Shown: positions 42,951 through 51,305 of the stretch, one piece after another
How positions within the stretch are numbered: position 1 is the stretch's first letter
Layout: each line of letters starts with the position of its first letter
Assembly (NCBI RefSeq): GCF_900113955.1
Contig: NZ_FORH01000006.1
Span: 62,001 to 126,000 of the forward strand
DNA: 64,000 nt
Direction: 5' to 3'
Origin: Celeribacter neptunius
GTDB lineage: Bacteria > Pseudomonadota > Alphaproteobacteria > Rhodobacterales > Rhodobacteraceae
Translations under genes and position numbers: made by a program
The notes under the pieces: generated by a model
Databases searched by the model: none
What the model was told of the DNA's origin: nothing
The model's input: only the letters and a program-made list of their open reading frames with translations

Positions 42951-43822
42951 CCCTGACCCGTCGGAGATTTCTCACGCTCTCGGCCTGTGCGTGCGCACAT
43001 CCCGCATTTGCGACCGAACGGCACTGGTCCGGACGCGCTTTCGGCGCAGACGTTTCGATTGCCCTCACCGGGCGGGTGGATCGGCTCGGGGCGGATCTCG
43101 CCGCCGTGGTGGCCGAGATCGCAGGGCTCGAGGCGCGGTTTTCCCTGTTCTCGCCGATGTCGGAACTGCAGCAGTTGAACGCCCGCGGGCAAGGCGCGAT
43201 CAGCATCGAGATGGAAGAGATCCTGCGGATTTCGCGACGGGTACACCGGGCCACCGAGGGCCTGTTCGATCCGACGATCCAGGTGCTGTGGCAGGCTCTG
43301 GCGCTGGGCGCCGAGGCCGGGACAGCACGCGATCTGGTTGATTTCTCGCAGGTCGAAATTGGTCTGGGACGTGCAAGGCTCGGGCCGGGGCAAAAGCTCA
43401 GCCTCAATGGTATTGCCCAGGGCTATGCCACGGATCGCATCGCGGCATTGTTGTCGCGGCGGGGTTATGATCAGGCCCTGATCAACATCGGCGAATATGC
43501 GGCGCTGGGCGGGCCTTACACGCTGGGATTGTCCGATCCATCCGCCGGTCGCATCGGGCAGGTGAGTCTACGTGGCGCAGCGCTGGCGACATCGAGCCCG
43601 GAAGGTATGCGCATCGGCGGGGCGCCGCATATCCTGCACCCGAAAGGCGGGCGCCCGCTCTGGTCCACCGTGACGGTTGAAGCCGCCTCCGCCGCACTCG
43701 CCGATGCCTGTTCGACCGCCATGTGCCTGATGGACCGCGAACAGATCGAGACGGTGCAGGAGGTGCTGGGTCTGAGACGGGTGATTTTGGTCGATGAGGC
43801 CGGTGATCTGACGACGATTTGA
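42947..43822 (+). CDS. apbE: FAD:protein FMN transferase (ApbE)
   Basis: 291 residues starting at the ATG that overlaps the NosR-like stop (ATGA). The N-terminus MTLTRRRFLTLSACACAHPAFA is a Tat-type signal (RRRFL), placing the enzyme in the periplasm. The ApbE blocks LSLNGIAQGYATDRIA, LINIGEYAALGG and DACSTAMCLM are visible. It transfers FMN from FAD to a Thr/Ser of a substrate protein with Mg2+, and the obvious substrate is the FMN-binding domain of the upstream protein. Some motif positions deviate (AQGYA for the usual KGYA, IGEY for GGD). Confidence 0.92.
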   Translation: MTLTRRRFLTLSACACAHPAFATERHWSGRAFGADVSIALTGRVDRLGADLAAVVAEIAGLEARFSLFSPMSELQQLNARGQGAISIEMEEILRISRRVHRATEGLFDPTIQVLWQALALGAEAGTARDLVDFSQVEIGLGRARLGPGQKLSLNGIAQGYATDRIAALLSRRGYDQALINIGEYAALGGPYTLGLSDPSAGRIGQVSLRGAALATSSPEGMRIGGAPHILHPKGGRPLWSTVTVEAASAALADACSTAMCLMDREQIETVQEVLGLRRVILVDEAGDLTTI

Positions 43823-44071
43823 GCCCCTTGGGGGACGTTGGGATGTAAGGGCGTGCGCCGGACCGTGGGCAGGCGCTGCAGCTGTCGAACGTTGCACTTT
43901 ATGCCTGCCAAATCTGAGAAGAATTAGAACGATGCGCGCGGTCTCGAATGCGCCTGACCGCTGGGACGGTCCGGCGCACGCCCGGGCAACTGCGTTGCTG
44001 TTCCGGGCGGTTGCACATGGTTCGAACGTTCGTTTCGTCCCGCTCAGCGGCCCCTCCACCCCGGTCCGGCC
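43823..44071. other. Convergent intergenic region
   Basis: Between the ends of apbE and the xoxJ-like gene. No strong terminator or gene seen. Confidence 0.35.
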
Positions 44072-44995
44072 CTACCGCTCCGGTGGTAGAAAGCTCAGCC
44101 CGTGTGCGGCAAAGATCGCTTCGATCCGTCCGTCATTAAGTGCCTTCTCGATCGCGTAATCCACGGCATAGCCGAGATCCCGGTGCTGCATGCCGACCGC
44201 GACACCGACGGTCCATTCCGTCCGCGCGAGCCCCGGTAGCGGCGGGCGGTGCACGGCAAAGCGGTCCGCCACCTGATCCGTTTCGATCTCGGCTTCGATC
44301 ACCGCCAGCGGTGCCATCGAGGCCATGGTCTCGCCCTCGATCATCGCCGCCACCGCCGCCGGCGCGTTCGGATAGCGATGAATCGCTTCCGCGACCGACC
44401 CGTGCCCGATCGAGGCGAGATAGAAATCAGGCAGGCTGTCATTCTCGACCGCCACCGTGTCGTAGCGGAAATAGGCGGGTGTCGGCCCGCCATCCGGATA
44501 CTCGGCACGGTCGTAGCCGATGGCCAGCGCTTCACCCGCATATTGCCCGGTGAAGACCACCTGTTCGACACGACAGGTCAGCTTTGAATCGTAAGGCACA
44601 TGCAGCATCACGTCGGAGACACGCCCGCCGATCACCGCACCTTTCCAGATGTAATTGCGCAGATCGCTCTCGAGGTTTTCGTCGGCCTGCACCAGACGGA
44701 ACTTCGGCGTGACTCCGAGATCTTCGGCGATGATCCGGCCGATCTCGACGTCGATGCCTTGGGCTTTGCCACCCTCCTCGTAGGACCAGGGCGCGAAATC
44801 CTCGTAGAGGGCGAATTCGATCCAGCCAGATTCGAGGATGTCATCGAACTCACGGCCGATATCCTGCGCGGCGGTGTTTTGTGGCTTCGGTCCCGGCACA
44901 TAGTCCTCACAGCGCGCGAAAGCCGGCCCCGCACATGCGAGACCGGCCATCAGGGCGAGGACGGAAGCCGGGGTTTTGGAGATCCCGACGGTCAT
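44072..44995 (-). CDS. xoxJ: XoxJ/MxaJ-like periplasmic binding protein
   Basis: 307 residues with a signal peptide (VLALMAGLACAGPAFA). It has the SBP_bac_3 fold with the pattern typical of quinoprotein-associated binding proteins (CEDYVPGPKPQNTA; GWIEFALYEDFAPWSYEEGGK; GKAQGIDVEIGRIIAEDLGV). XoxJ/MxaJ are required for methanol dehydrogenase function and are thought to help assemble or activate the enzyme in the periplasm. It follows the XoxG-like cytochrome gene by 12 bases, the standard xoxG-xoxJ order, although here the pair is separated from xoxF. Confidence 0.87.
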   Translation of the reverse strand: MTVGISKTPASVLALMAGLACAGPAFARCEDYVPGPKPQNTAAQDIGREFDDILESGWIEFALYEDFAPWSYEEGGKAQGIDVEIGRIIAEDLGVTPKFRLVQADENLESDLRNYIWKGAVIGGRVSDVMLHVPYDSKLTCRVEQVVFTGQYAGEALAIGYDRAEYPDGGPTPAYFRYDTVAVENDSLPDFYLASIGHGSVAEAIHRYPNAPAAVAAMIEGETMASMAPLAVIEAEIETDQVADRFAVHRPPLPGLARTEWTVGVAVGMQHRDLGYAVDYAIEKALNDGRIEAIFAAHGLSFLPPER

Positions 44996-45007
44996 ATCAA
45001 CCCTCCC

Positions 45008-45682
45008 TCAATGCGTGGCGGATAGGCCGACGGTCAACAGATCGGCCGCGTGTTTCCAGGTCTCCGGATCGTCGGACATGGCCTGTGACGCTTCGAACGC
45101 CACCGAGACCGCGACCGGGGCGCCGGAGCCGGTTTCGACATGCGAGGCGATGGTCGAGAGCTCCTCTTTCACGCCTTCCGGATTCTCGAGATCTCCCGCC
45201 AGGAGGTGATCGCGGATCTCCGTCAGGCGGGTCTGATAGTCATCGAGCGCGCCATCATCCGGTCGGGTCTCGATATAGGTGCGGATGGCCCAGCCGGCCT
45301 TTTGACCGAGGATCTCGCCAAAGGCGGGCATCTTGGTGATGCCATTCTGGGTCATGCCGTGCTGGAACCGTTCGACGAACCATTCATCACCATATTCCTC
45401 GGCTTCGAGATAACGCAGATCCGGGGCAAGACCGCCGGAGACGACGCCGAGCCCGTGACAGCGGGCGCAGTTCTGGTTGTAGCCGGACGATCCGATTTCG
45501 ATGGCCTTGAGCCAGACCTCGTCGCCGGCCGCCTCCGCTCGGTACGGGTTCTCGCTCAGCCACTCTTCGCCCACGTCGGGCAGGGCGTCGGTGTTGACCG
45601 GTTGCGGCGCGACATCGCCATGGGCGAAGGCGGAAGTGGCAAGAACGAGTGCGGTAAGCGTGGCGGCAGATATGCGTTTCAT
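45008..45682 (-). CDS. xoxG: Cytochrome c, XoxG-like electron acceptor
   Basis: 224 residues from the MKRISAATLTALVLATSAFA signal peptide. A single haem c site C72-x-x-C75-H76 in NCARCHGLGV and a likely distal Met in ITKMPAFGEIL are visible, with the ANPYR-like ENPYRAEAAGDEVW N-terminal segment of c-L cytochromes. It should accept electrons from XoxF and pass them to the terminal oxidase. A longer in-frame start exists but has no signal sequence directly behind it. The gene heads the xoxG-xoxJ pair, divergent from the PQQ-associated binding protein, with operator site B between them. Confidence 0.88.
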   Translation of the reverse strand: MKRISAATLTALVLATSAFAHGDVAPQPVNTDALPDVGEEWLSENPYRAEAAGDEVWLKAIEIGSSGYNQNCARCHGLGVVSGGLAPDLRYLEAEEYGDEWFVERFQHGMTQNGITKMPAFGEILGQKAGWAIRTYIETRPDDGALDDYQTRLTEIRDHLLAGDLENPEGVKEELSTIASHVETGSGAPVAVSVAFEASQAMSDDPETWKHAADLLTVGLSATH

Positions 45683-45740
45683 GATGGTCCTCCCAACAGT
45701 TTCCCAAAAGGCTATCGCTGCGACTGCACGGCGCGCCATT

Positions 45741-45801
45741 AGACCTTGGTCCCAAAGACATCCGGAAACGGCAGCGGGCCATGAGACTTTGGTCCAATAT
45801 T
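45741..45801. promoter_or_regulatory. XoxF-locus operator pair, site B
   Basis: Minus-strand TTGGACCAAAGTC (45785-45797) and GGGACCAAGGTC (45743-45754), 43 bp apart, in the divergent region between the cytochrome and binding-protein genes. They show the same GACCAAAG core as sites A and C-E. Confidence 0.62.
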
Positions 45802-45849
45802 CCGCGCCGGGTCTGCGTGCTTAGGCTGAGGGCCTAGGGAGGATTTTCG

Positions 45850-47055
45850 ATGACAGGCATGGCACGGGCATCTCTGGCGAGGGCCGTCATGACCAGCATG
45901 GCCGCGATGCTCGCAGCGACCATCGGGGCGACATGGGCGACGGGCGCGGCGGCGCTCGACGTGTCGATCGGTTATCTGCGGTTCGAACGCCCGCCTCATG
46001 CGGTGCTCTCCAATCTCGACCCGATCCCGGAACGCCGGGGCATCGAAGGCGCGGAGCTGGCGCTCGGGGACAATCGCACCACAGGCAAGTTTCTGGGCCA
46101 TGACTATGGGCTCGAGGTGATCTCGGTGCCCTTCGACGGTGATATTTTCGCGGCCGCCAGGGCGATGGAGGCGGATCACGATCTGATCCTTCTGGATATG
46201 GCGGCAAAGGACATGCTTGCGATCGTCGATGCCGCCCCCGCCGGGACGCTGTTCTTCAATGTCGGCAGCCGCGATCCGGCCCTGCGCGACAGCGCCTGCC
46301 GGGCGCAGCTTTTGCACGCCATTCCCAGTTTGGCCATCGAGGCGGATGCGCTCATGCAGGTGCTTTTGGCGAAAGGCTGGAACAAGCTGGCCATGATCGA
46401 GGGGCCAACCCCGCAAGACAAGGCGCTGGCCGAGACCTATCGTAAATCCGTGCAGAAATTCGGGCTCAAGATCGTCTCGGAAGCGAGCTGGAGCTTTGAC
46501 ACGGATCTCAGACGCGCCGCCAGCCGGGAAGTGCCGTTGTTGACCCAAGCCTTCAAACCCCATGACGTGGTGCTCATTGCCGATGCCCACGGCGATTTTG
46601 CCCGTTACATCGAGCATAACACATGGCAACCGCGCCCGGTCGCCGGGGCCTCGGGGCTCGAAGCCGTCGCCTGGGCCCCGGTTGTCGAGCAATGGGGCGC
46701 GGCGCAGCTGCAATCCCGGTTTGAACATCTTTCCGGGCGGGAGATGACGCCAGAAGATTACGCCGCCTGGGCCGCCATGCGCACGATCGGAGAGGCGGTG
46801 ACCCGGCTCGGCCAAACCGACCCGGCAGAGCTGCGTGATTACATCCTTTCGGACGCCTTCGAATTGGCCGGGTTTCAGGGACGGCCGCTGAGCTATCGCC
46901 ATTGGAACGGTCAGATGCGGCAACCGATCCCGGTGGTCAACGCCCATGCTCAGGTGGCCTCGGCGCCCCTGGACGGGTTTGAACATGCCCGCAATCCCCT
47001 GGACACGCTCGGTATCGATCTGGCCGAGAGCCGCTGTTCCGCTTTTGGAGACTGA
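45850..47055 (+). CDS. PQQ-dehydrogenase-associated ABC binding protein
   Basis: 401 residues with a signal peptide ending near ATGAAALD. The mature N-terminus VSIGYLRFERPPHAVLSNLDPIPERRGIEGAELALGDN fits the branched-chain-type binding proteins linked to PQQ alcohol dehydrogenase systems (TIGR03863 family). In other genomes these lie with a dedicated ATPase and permease; neither is found next to it here. The gene is followed one base after its stop by a beta-propeller gene of the same system. Role in alcohol catabolism is inferred from conserved neighbourhood. Confidence 0.83.
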   Translation: MTGMARASLARAVMTSMAAMLAATIGATWATGAAALDVSIGYLRFERPPHAVLSNLDPIPERRGIEGAELALGDNRTTGKFLGHDYGLEVISVPFDGDIFAAARAMEADHDLILLDMAAKDMLAIVDAAPAGTLFFNVGSRDPALRDSACRAQLLHAIPSLAIEADALMQVLLAKGWNKLAMIEGPTPQDKALAETYRKSVQKFGLKIVSEASWSFDTDLRRAASREVPLLTQAFKPHDVVLIADAHGDFARYIEHNTWQPRPVAGASGLEAVAWAPVVEQWGAAQLQSRFEHLSGREMTPEDYAAWAAMRTIGEAVTRLGQTDPAELRDYILSDAFELAGFQGRPLSYRHWNGQMRQPIPVVNAHAQVASAPLDGFEHARNPLDTLGIDLAESRCSAFGD

Positions 47056-47056
47056 T

Positions 47057-48037
47057 ATGAGATTCGCCACGCTTCTGCTTTCAACCTGCCTCGCCGCACT
47101 CGTCACGCCGCTCCTTGCCGGGGAAATCCGGGCTGGTGAGATCTGGATCAGCAATGAAAAGGACGACACGCTGTCGGTGATCGACGCCGATACGCTCGAG
47201 GTGATCCGTACCATCCCGACCGGTGAACGGCCGCGCGGGATCACCTTCAATTCCGATTTCACCCGGCTCTATATCTGTGCCTCCGACAGCGACGCGGTGC
47301 AGGTGATGGACCCGGACACCGGCGAGATCCTGCACAACCTGCCGTCTGGCGAAGACCCGGAGCAATTCGTGCTCTCGCCCGATGACCGCCATCTCTGGAT
47401 CGCCAATGAGAATGACGCGGTCTCGACCGTGGTCGATGTGGAGACGCGCAAGGTCGTCTCGCAGATCGATGTCGGCATTGAACCGGAGGGCATGGCGATT
47501 TCTCCCGATGGCAAGACGGTGATCACCACCTCGGAGACCACCAGCATGGCGCATTGGATCGACGCCGAGACGCGTCAGATCTATGCCAATACGCTGGTCG
47601 ACGCCCGGCCGCGGCATGCGGAGTTCGTCAAGGATGGCTCAGAGCTCTGGGTCTCGTCGGAAATCGGCGGCACGATTGCCGTGTTCGACACCGCGACACA
47701 GCGTGAAAAGGCAAAGATCCATTTCGAGATCAAAGGGGTTCATCCGGACCTGATCCAGCCGGTCGGGTTCGAGCTGACCCCGGATCAGAAAACCGCCTTT
47801 GTTGCGCTGGGCCCGTCGAACCATGTCGCTGTGGTCGATACCGAGCGTTTCGAGGTCGAGGAATATATCCTCGTCGGGCGTCGCGTCTGGCATATGGCTT
47901 TCGGTCCCGATCACCGCCGGCTGTTCACCACCAACGGTGTCAGTGGTGATGTCACGGTGATTGATGTCGCCGCCCGTAAGGCGCTTCAATCCATCAAGGT
48001 GGGGCGTTTCCCATGGGGCGCGGTAATGCGCCCATAG
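47057..48037 (+). CDS. PQQ-associated YVTN beta-propeller protein
   Basis: 326 residues, secreted (signal MRFATLLLSTCLAALVTPLLAGE). It is made of repeats of the form ISNEKDDTLSVIDADTLEVIRTIPTGERPRG, about seven blades (YVTN/lactonase-like; TIGR03866 type). Such proteins accompany PQQ dehydrogenases; whether they are enzymes or scaffolds is not known. The start is the ATG immediately after the preceding stop (one-base gap), so the two are co-translated. Confidence 0.87.
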   Translation: MRFATLLLSTCLAALVTPLLAGEIRAGEIWISNEKDDTLSVIDADTLEVIRTIPTGERPRGITFNSDFTRLYICASDSDAVQVMDPDTGEILHNLPSGEDPEQFVLSPDDRHLWIANENDAVSTVVDVETRKVVSQIDVGIEPEGMAISPDGKTVITTSETTSMAHWIDAETRQIYANTLVDARPRHAEFVKDGSELWVSSEIGGTIAVFDTATQREKAKIHFEIKGVHPDLIQPVGFELTPDQKTAFVALGPSNHVAVVDTERFEVEEYILVGRRVWHMAFGPDHRRLFTTNGVSGDVTVIDVAARKALQSIKVGRFPWGAVMRP

Positions 48038-48269
48038 GTTTTTAAAAGATAATATAAATCGACATATATCTCTTAAAAAATCAAAATAATGCATTTTTAA
48101 GTCGGATTGCGATGAGCTTTCATTGCTGCTTCCCCGTGTGGGGGCCGTGTCCCGCTTTGGGGGTGCGCCTTTGGGGGCGCGTCGGGTCTCGGGTCCTGTG
48201 CGACCCGCGACCTTGGTCGCATGGGGCAATTTGTCCGCCTGTGGCAGCATTTGCGCAGGAGGACCTGTC
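48038..48269. other. AT-rich spacer and Sel1 promoter
   Basis: The first ~65 bases are exceptionally AT-rich for this genome (TTTTTAAAAGATAATATAAA type) and may include the terminator region of the propeller gene. The remainder is GC-rich and contains operator site E. Confidence 0.45.
48199..48224. promoter_or_regulatory. XoxF-locus operator, site E
   Basis: GCGACCTTGGTCGC at 48207-48220 is a perfect palindrome; on the minus strand it reads ATGCGACCAAGGTCGC and matches the locus motif. It lies ~50 bp before the Sel1 gene start. A weak second half-site GGGTC lies 23 bp to the left. Confidence 0.6.
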
Positions 48270-48854
48270 ATGAAACCTGCTGCACGCAACCTGTCCGCTC
48301 TGCTTCTGACCGGATTTCTCACCGCACCGCTTTGGGCCGAGGATCTGGCAATGACTCCGGGGGAGGACACCGAGGTGACCGAGGACGGTACGCTCAACCC
48401 GCATGAAATGTCCATGGCGCATCTGATGGATCAGATCCGCGACGGCGACACCGGCATGGTGATCTGTTCCCAAGGTTATCTTCTGACCAAATCCGGACGT
48501 CATGCGCTGGCCCGCGAATTGTTCGAACGCTGTGCCGACGAAGGCTGGACCGGGGCGATGACCTGGATGAGCCAACTTGAGGACAACGGGCTGGGGGCGC
48601 CGCAGGATCTCGAAGCCGCGAGCGAATGGAACCGCCGTGCCGCCGAGGCGGGCGATCCGGTGGGCAAGTTCAACCGCGGGCTCGATCTCATGCGCGGCTG
48701 GGGCGTGGCACAGGACGAAGAGGCCGGGCGCGCCCTCGTCGATGAGGCGGCGCGCGACGGGCTGGCGATCGCACAGAGGCTGCAGAGCGCGGATTACGAT
48801 CTCGACGAGGTCACGCCCGATGCCGACGAATGGCGCTATCAGAAACTGTTCTGA
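48270..48854 (+). CDS. Secreted Sel1-repeat protein
   Basis: 194 residues with signal peptide (LSALLLTGFLTAPLWAEDL) and a strong RBS AGGAGGA. Sel1/TPR-like repeats are visible near 85-160 (GWTGAMTWMSQLEDNGLGAPQDLEAASEWNRRAAEAGDP; FNRGLDLMRGWGVAQDEEAGRALVDEAARDGL). Such proteins mediate protein-protein contacts. Its place between the PQQ-associated genes and a cytochrome, and its own operator site, suggest an accessory or assembly role in the XoxF system. I do not know a characterised homologue. Confidence 0.8.
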   Translation: MKPAARNLSALLLTGFLTAPLWAEDLAMTPGEDTEVTEDGTLNPHEMSMAHLMDQIRDGDTGMVICSQGYLLTKSGRHALARELFERCADEGWTGAMTWMSQLEDNGLGAPQDLEAASEWNRRAAEAGDPVGKFNRGLDLMRGWGVAQDEEAGRALVDEAARDGLAIAQRLQSADYDLDEVTPDADEWRYQKLF

Positions 48855-48883
48855 GCCGTTGCCCCGCCCACAAAGTCCAGAAA

Positions 48884-48922
48884 CTACGACCAAAGTCGTA
48901 GGGTCTCTGCGACCAATGTCGG
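48884..48922. promoter_or_regulatory. XoxF-locus operator pair, site C
   Basis: CTACGACCAAAGTCGTAG at 48884-48901 is the best copy, with perfect 7-bp arms around CAAA. TGCGACCAATGTCGG follows exactly 23 bp downstream. Both lie upstream of the small cytochrome c gene. Confidence 0.75.
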
Positions 48923-49017
48923 GGGGCTTTGTTGAGGTAAATCAACATGGCGGAAGGGGATTGGCGCGATGTTGACTCGTGACAGATGAGACAGGTAGCG
49001 CGCCAAAGGAGACAGCT

Positions 49018-49404
49018 ATGAAAGCCAGACAATTCGCACTCGCCATGATCCCCACCCTTTTCGCGGCCGCCGCCCTGGCGGGAGAATATGATGCGATCAA
49101 GATCGAGGCGGGCGCCTCGCTTTTCGACAAGGAATGCCATCGCTGCCATTCGGTAGATGCCGATCGCGCCAGCTACGGCCCGCTCCTGAACGGGGTGATC
49201 GGGCGCAAGGCGGGGTCCTTCGAGGGCTACCCCTATTCCGACGCGCTGGCCAATGCCGGCTTCACCTGGACCAAAGGCGCGATCCGCGCCTGGATGGAGG
49301 ACAATGACGGCCTGGTGCCGGGTACGAAAATGCGCCACGTGGGTGTGACCGACCCGACGGTGCAGGATTTCATCGTCACCTATCTGGCGTCGATTTCTCA
49401 GTAA
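49018..49404 (+). CDS. Periplasmic cytochrome c (class I)
   Basis: 128 residues, signal peptide MKARQFALAMIPTLFAAAALA. Haem attachment C40-x-x-C43-H44 (KECHRCHSV) and distal Met in PGTKMRHVG. It resembles small cytochromes c550/c2-like carriers used between quinoprotein dehydrogenases and oxidases. It is monocistronic with two copies of the locus motif upstream, so it is probably induced together with xoxF and may receive electrons from XoxG. Confidence 0.9.
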   Translation: MKARQFALAMIPTLFAAAALAGEYDAIKIEAGASLFDKECHRCHSVDADRASYGPLLNGVIGRKAGSFEGYPYSDALANAGFTWTKGAIRAWMEDNDGLVPGTKMRHVGVTDPTVQDFIVTYLASISQ

Positions 49405-49438
49405 GATTGGCAGAGTGACCGGCCAGGCCGCGCCCGTC

Positions 49439-50098
49439 TCACTGGAGCCGGGCGGGCTGCCCCGCGAGGCGCAATTGTCGCGCGGCGAGCCGTGTTGCCT
49501 CGTGGTCCGAATGCGTCACCAGGAGCGTGGTGACCCGGGTCCGGGCCCGCAACTCTTCGAACAGGGTCATCATCTCATCGGCCAGTTCCGCGTCGAGCGA
49601 GACGAAAGGTTCGTCCATCAGCAAGAGTTCAGGCTCTGTGGCGAAGGCACGGGCGAGTGCGAGCCTGCGCTGTTGTCCGAGCGAGAGCTGGGTCGGGAAA
49701 TGTTCGGCCCTCTCTGACAGGCCGACTGCCGCGAGCCACTGTTGCGCCGCGTCGTTTGTGCACCGCGTCACCAGGGTGATATTGTCCCGCGCCGTGCGCC
49801 ACGGCAGCAACGTTGGGTCCTGAAACACCACGGCCATTCTCCCGGGGCGCTGCACCGTGCCGGTGAAGTCGCGATGCAACCCGGCGATCACCCGCAAGAG
49901 CGTGGATTTACCGACCCCGGAGGGGCCGGTGATGGCGACGGTCTCGCGCGGCAGGATGTCGAAGGCCAGAGGGCCGAGCACCGTGGCGCGCCCGTACCGG
50001 GCCCGCTCCAGACGCAGTGAAAGAAGGCGGCTCTCGCGCAGCGTCTCCGTTGCTTTGTCGAGCGGGGGGTGCAAAGCGATATGCCCGATGGCGGTCAT
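49439..50098 (-). CDS. ABC transporter ATP-binding protein (NitT/Tau type)
   Basis: 219 residues. Walker A GPSGVGKST at 58-66, Q-loop FQDPTLLPWRTARDN, signature LSLGQQRRLALARA, Walker B LLLMDEPF and switch His in LLVTHSD. It belongs to the SsuB/TauB-type importers. It starts 8 bases after the binding protein gene, so they form an operon that lacks a permease; the partner is probably the permease at 39952-40713. Confidence 0.9.
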   Translation of the reverse strand: MTAIGHIALHPPLDKATETLRESRLLSLRLERARYGRATVLGPLAFDILPRETVAITGPSGVGKSTLLRVIAGLHRDFTGTVQRPGRMAVVFQDPTLLPWRTARDNITLVTRCTNDAAQQWLAAVGLSERAEHFPTQLSLGQQRRLALARAFATEPELLLMDEPFVSLDAELADEMMTLFEELRARTRVTTLLVTHSDHEATRLAARQLRLAGQPARLQ

Positions 50099-50106
50099 CC
50101 CCAGCC

Positions 50107-51096
50107 TCAGGAGGCGGGTTTGTAGAACAGGCCCTCGGGCAGGCTGGTGGCCTTGCCGACCAGCGCTTCACCACCCAGAGAGGCCATGATCGCCAGCATC
50201 TTTGCCGCATCCTCTTCGGAGACCGGACCGGGGGCCGGGATGCCGGCGATCCAGCCGGCTTTCAACGCCTCGAACTGGGCGTCATTCTTGACCCGCATGC
50301 GATCGCGCAGCTGCTCCCAAGCGGCGTCATCGGACGCCAGAAGATCCTTGGCCTCGCGCGAGGCGGCGATCAGCCCCTCGACCAGCTCCGGGTGGTCTCT
50401 CACCACCTCGCCACGCATGACATAGCCCAGAAGCGGTGTGTCCGGATTGAGGCCAAGCGCCACGGCCGCCTCCGAGGTCGAGGCCAGAAGCCGCATGCCC
50501 GCAGCCTCCATCTTTGCTCCGAAATGCCAGAAATTGATCGCCCCGTCCAACTCGCCGGAGAGCGCGGATTTGAAAATCAGCGGCGGCGCGCCGAACACCT
50601 GTTCCGTGTCGCCGGCCAGATCCTGACCGGTTGCCTGCTCGGCATAGGCGCGCAGGATCAGCCAGCTCTTGTCATTCGGCCCGCCGGCAATGCCGATCTT
50701 GCCGCCTTTCAGGTCGGCGAGGCTCTGCGCGGGGCTGTCCTCGGGCACATAAAGCCCGCCAACGGCCTTGGAATAGGGGACAAAGACATAGTCCTTGCCG
50801 CTGGCGCGCTGGGCCGCGACCCAGAGCCAGTCGGCGACGATCATATCGACCTCGCCCGCCGCCAGGGCAACACGGGAGGCGGGGCTGCCGGCGACATCCA
50901 TGGTCTCGAGCTCGAACCCATGCGCCTGATCGAACTGGTTCTGTTTGATCGTCTCCACTTCCCAGGCCACCGTGCCGGACATATAGAGCGCGGCCTTGAG
51001 CGTCGGCAGGTCTTCGGCCTGAGCCGATCCCGCGATGAGGCCGGTCAAAGATGCGGCGGCGGTCAGGGCCATCAGGCCTTTCGTGAATCTGGTCAT
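50107..51096 (-). CDS. ABC transporter substrate-binding protein (NMT1/SsuA-like)
   Basis: 329 residues with signal peptide ([27 protein letters not shown]). NMT1/THI5-like fold pattern: [21 protein letters not shown], then [19 protein letters not shown] and [20 protein letters not shown]. It delivers an unknown small molecule to the permease. Divergent from xoxF with two operator copies between. In such a place a compound needed for methanol oxidation (an alcohol, a metallophore or a PQQ-related molecule) is conceivable, but nothing in the sequence decides it. Confidence 0.87.
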   Translation of the reverse strand: MTRFTKGLMALTAAASLTGLIAGSAQAEDLPTLKAALYMSGTVAWEVETIKQNQFDQAHGFELETMDVAGSPASRVALAAGEVDMIVADWLWVAAQRASGKDYVFVPYSKAVGGLYVPEDSPAQSLADLKGGKIGIAGGPNDKSWLILRAYAEQATGQDLAGDTEQVFGAPPLIFKSALSGELDGAINFWHFGAKMEAAGMRLLASTSEAAVALGLNPDTPLLGYVMRGEVVRDHPELVEGLIAASREAKDLLASDDAAWEQLRDRMRVKNDAQFEALKAGWIAGIPAPGPVSEEDAAKMLAIMASLGGEALVGKATSLPEGLFYKPAS

Positions 51097-51142
51097 ATGT
51101 CGTCCTCCCTGGCCTCAAAGCTTGGCGCAGAGTCCCCGTGCG

Positions 51143-51208
51143 CGAAATACGACCAAAGGAGGGGCCGAATAGGGGCGGGTCGCATGGGAATTACGACCAA
51201 TGGCCAAT
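51143..51208. promoter_or_regulatory. XoxF-locus operator pair, site D (xoxF promoter)
   Basis: AATACGACCAAAGGAG at 51146-51161 and ATTACGACCAATGG at 51190-51203, 44 bp apart (about four helical turns), in the divergent region between the binding protein gene and xoxF. Left half-sites ACGACCAA are perfect; right halves are degenerate. Confidence 0.7.
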
Positions 51209-51305
51209 TTCGGAGCGCGCGGCCCTGCGTCGATCATATGAGGGCTTTGAACGTGGCCGCCGGGACCGGTCGAGTCGCGGAAAGTCCACAATGGGAGGAA
51301 ATCAC

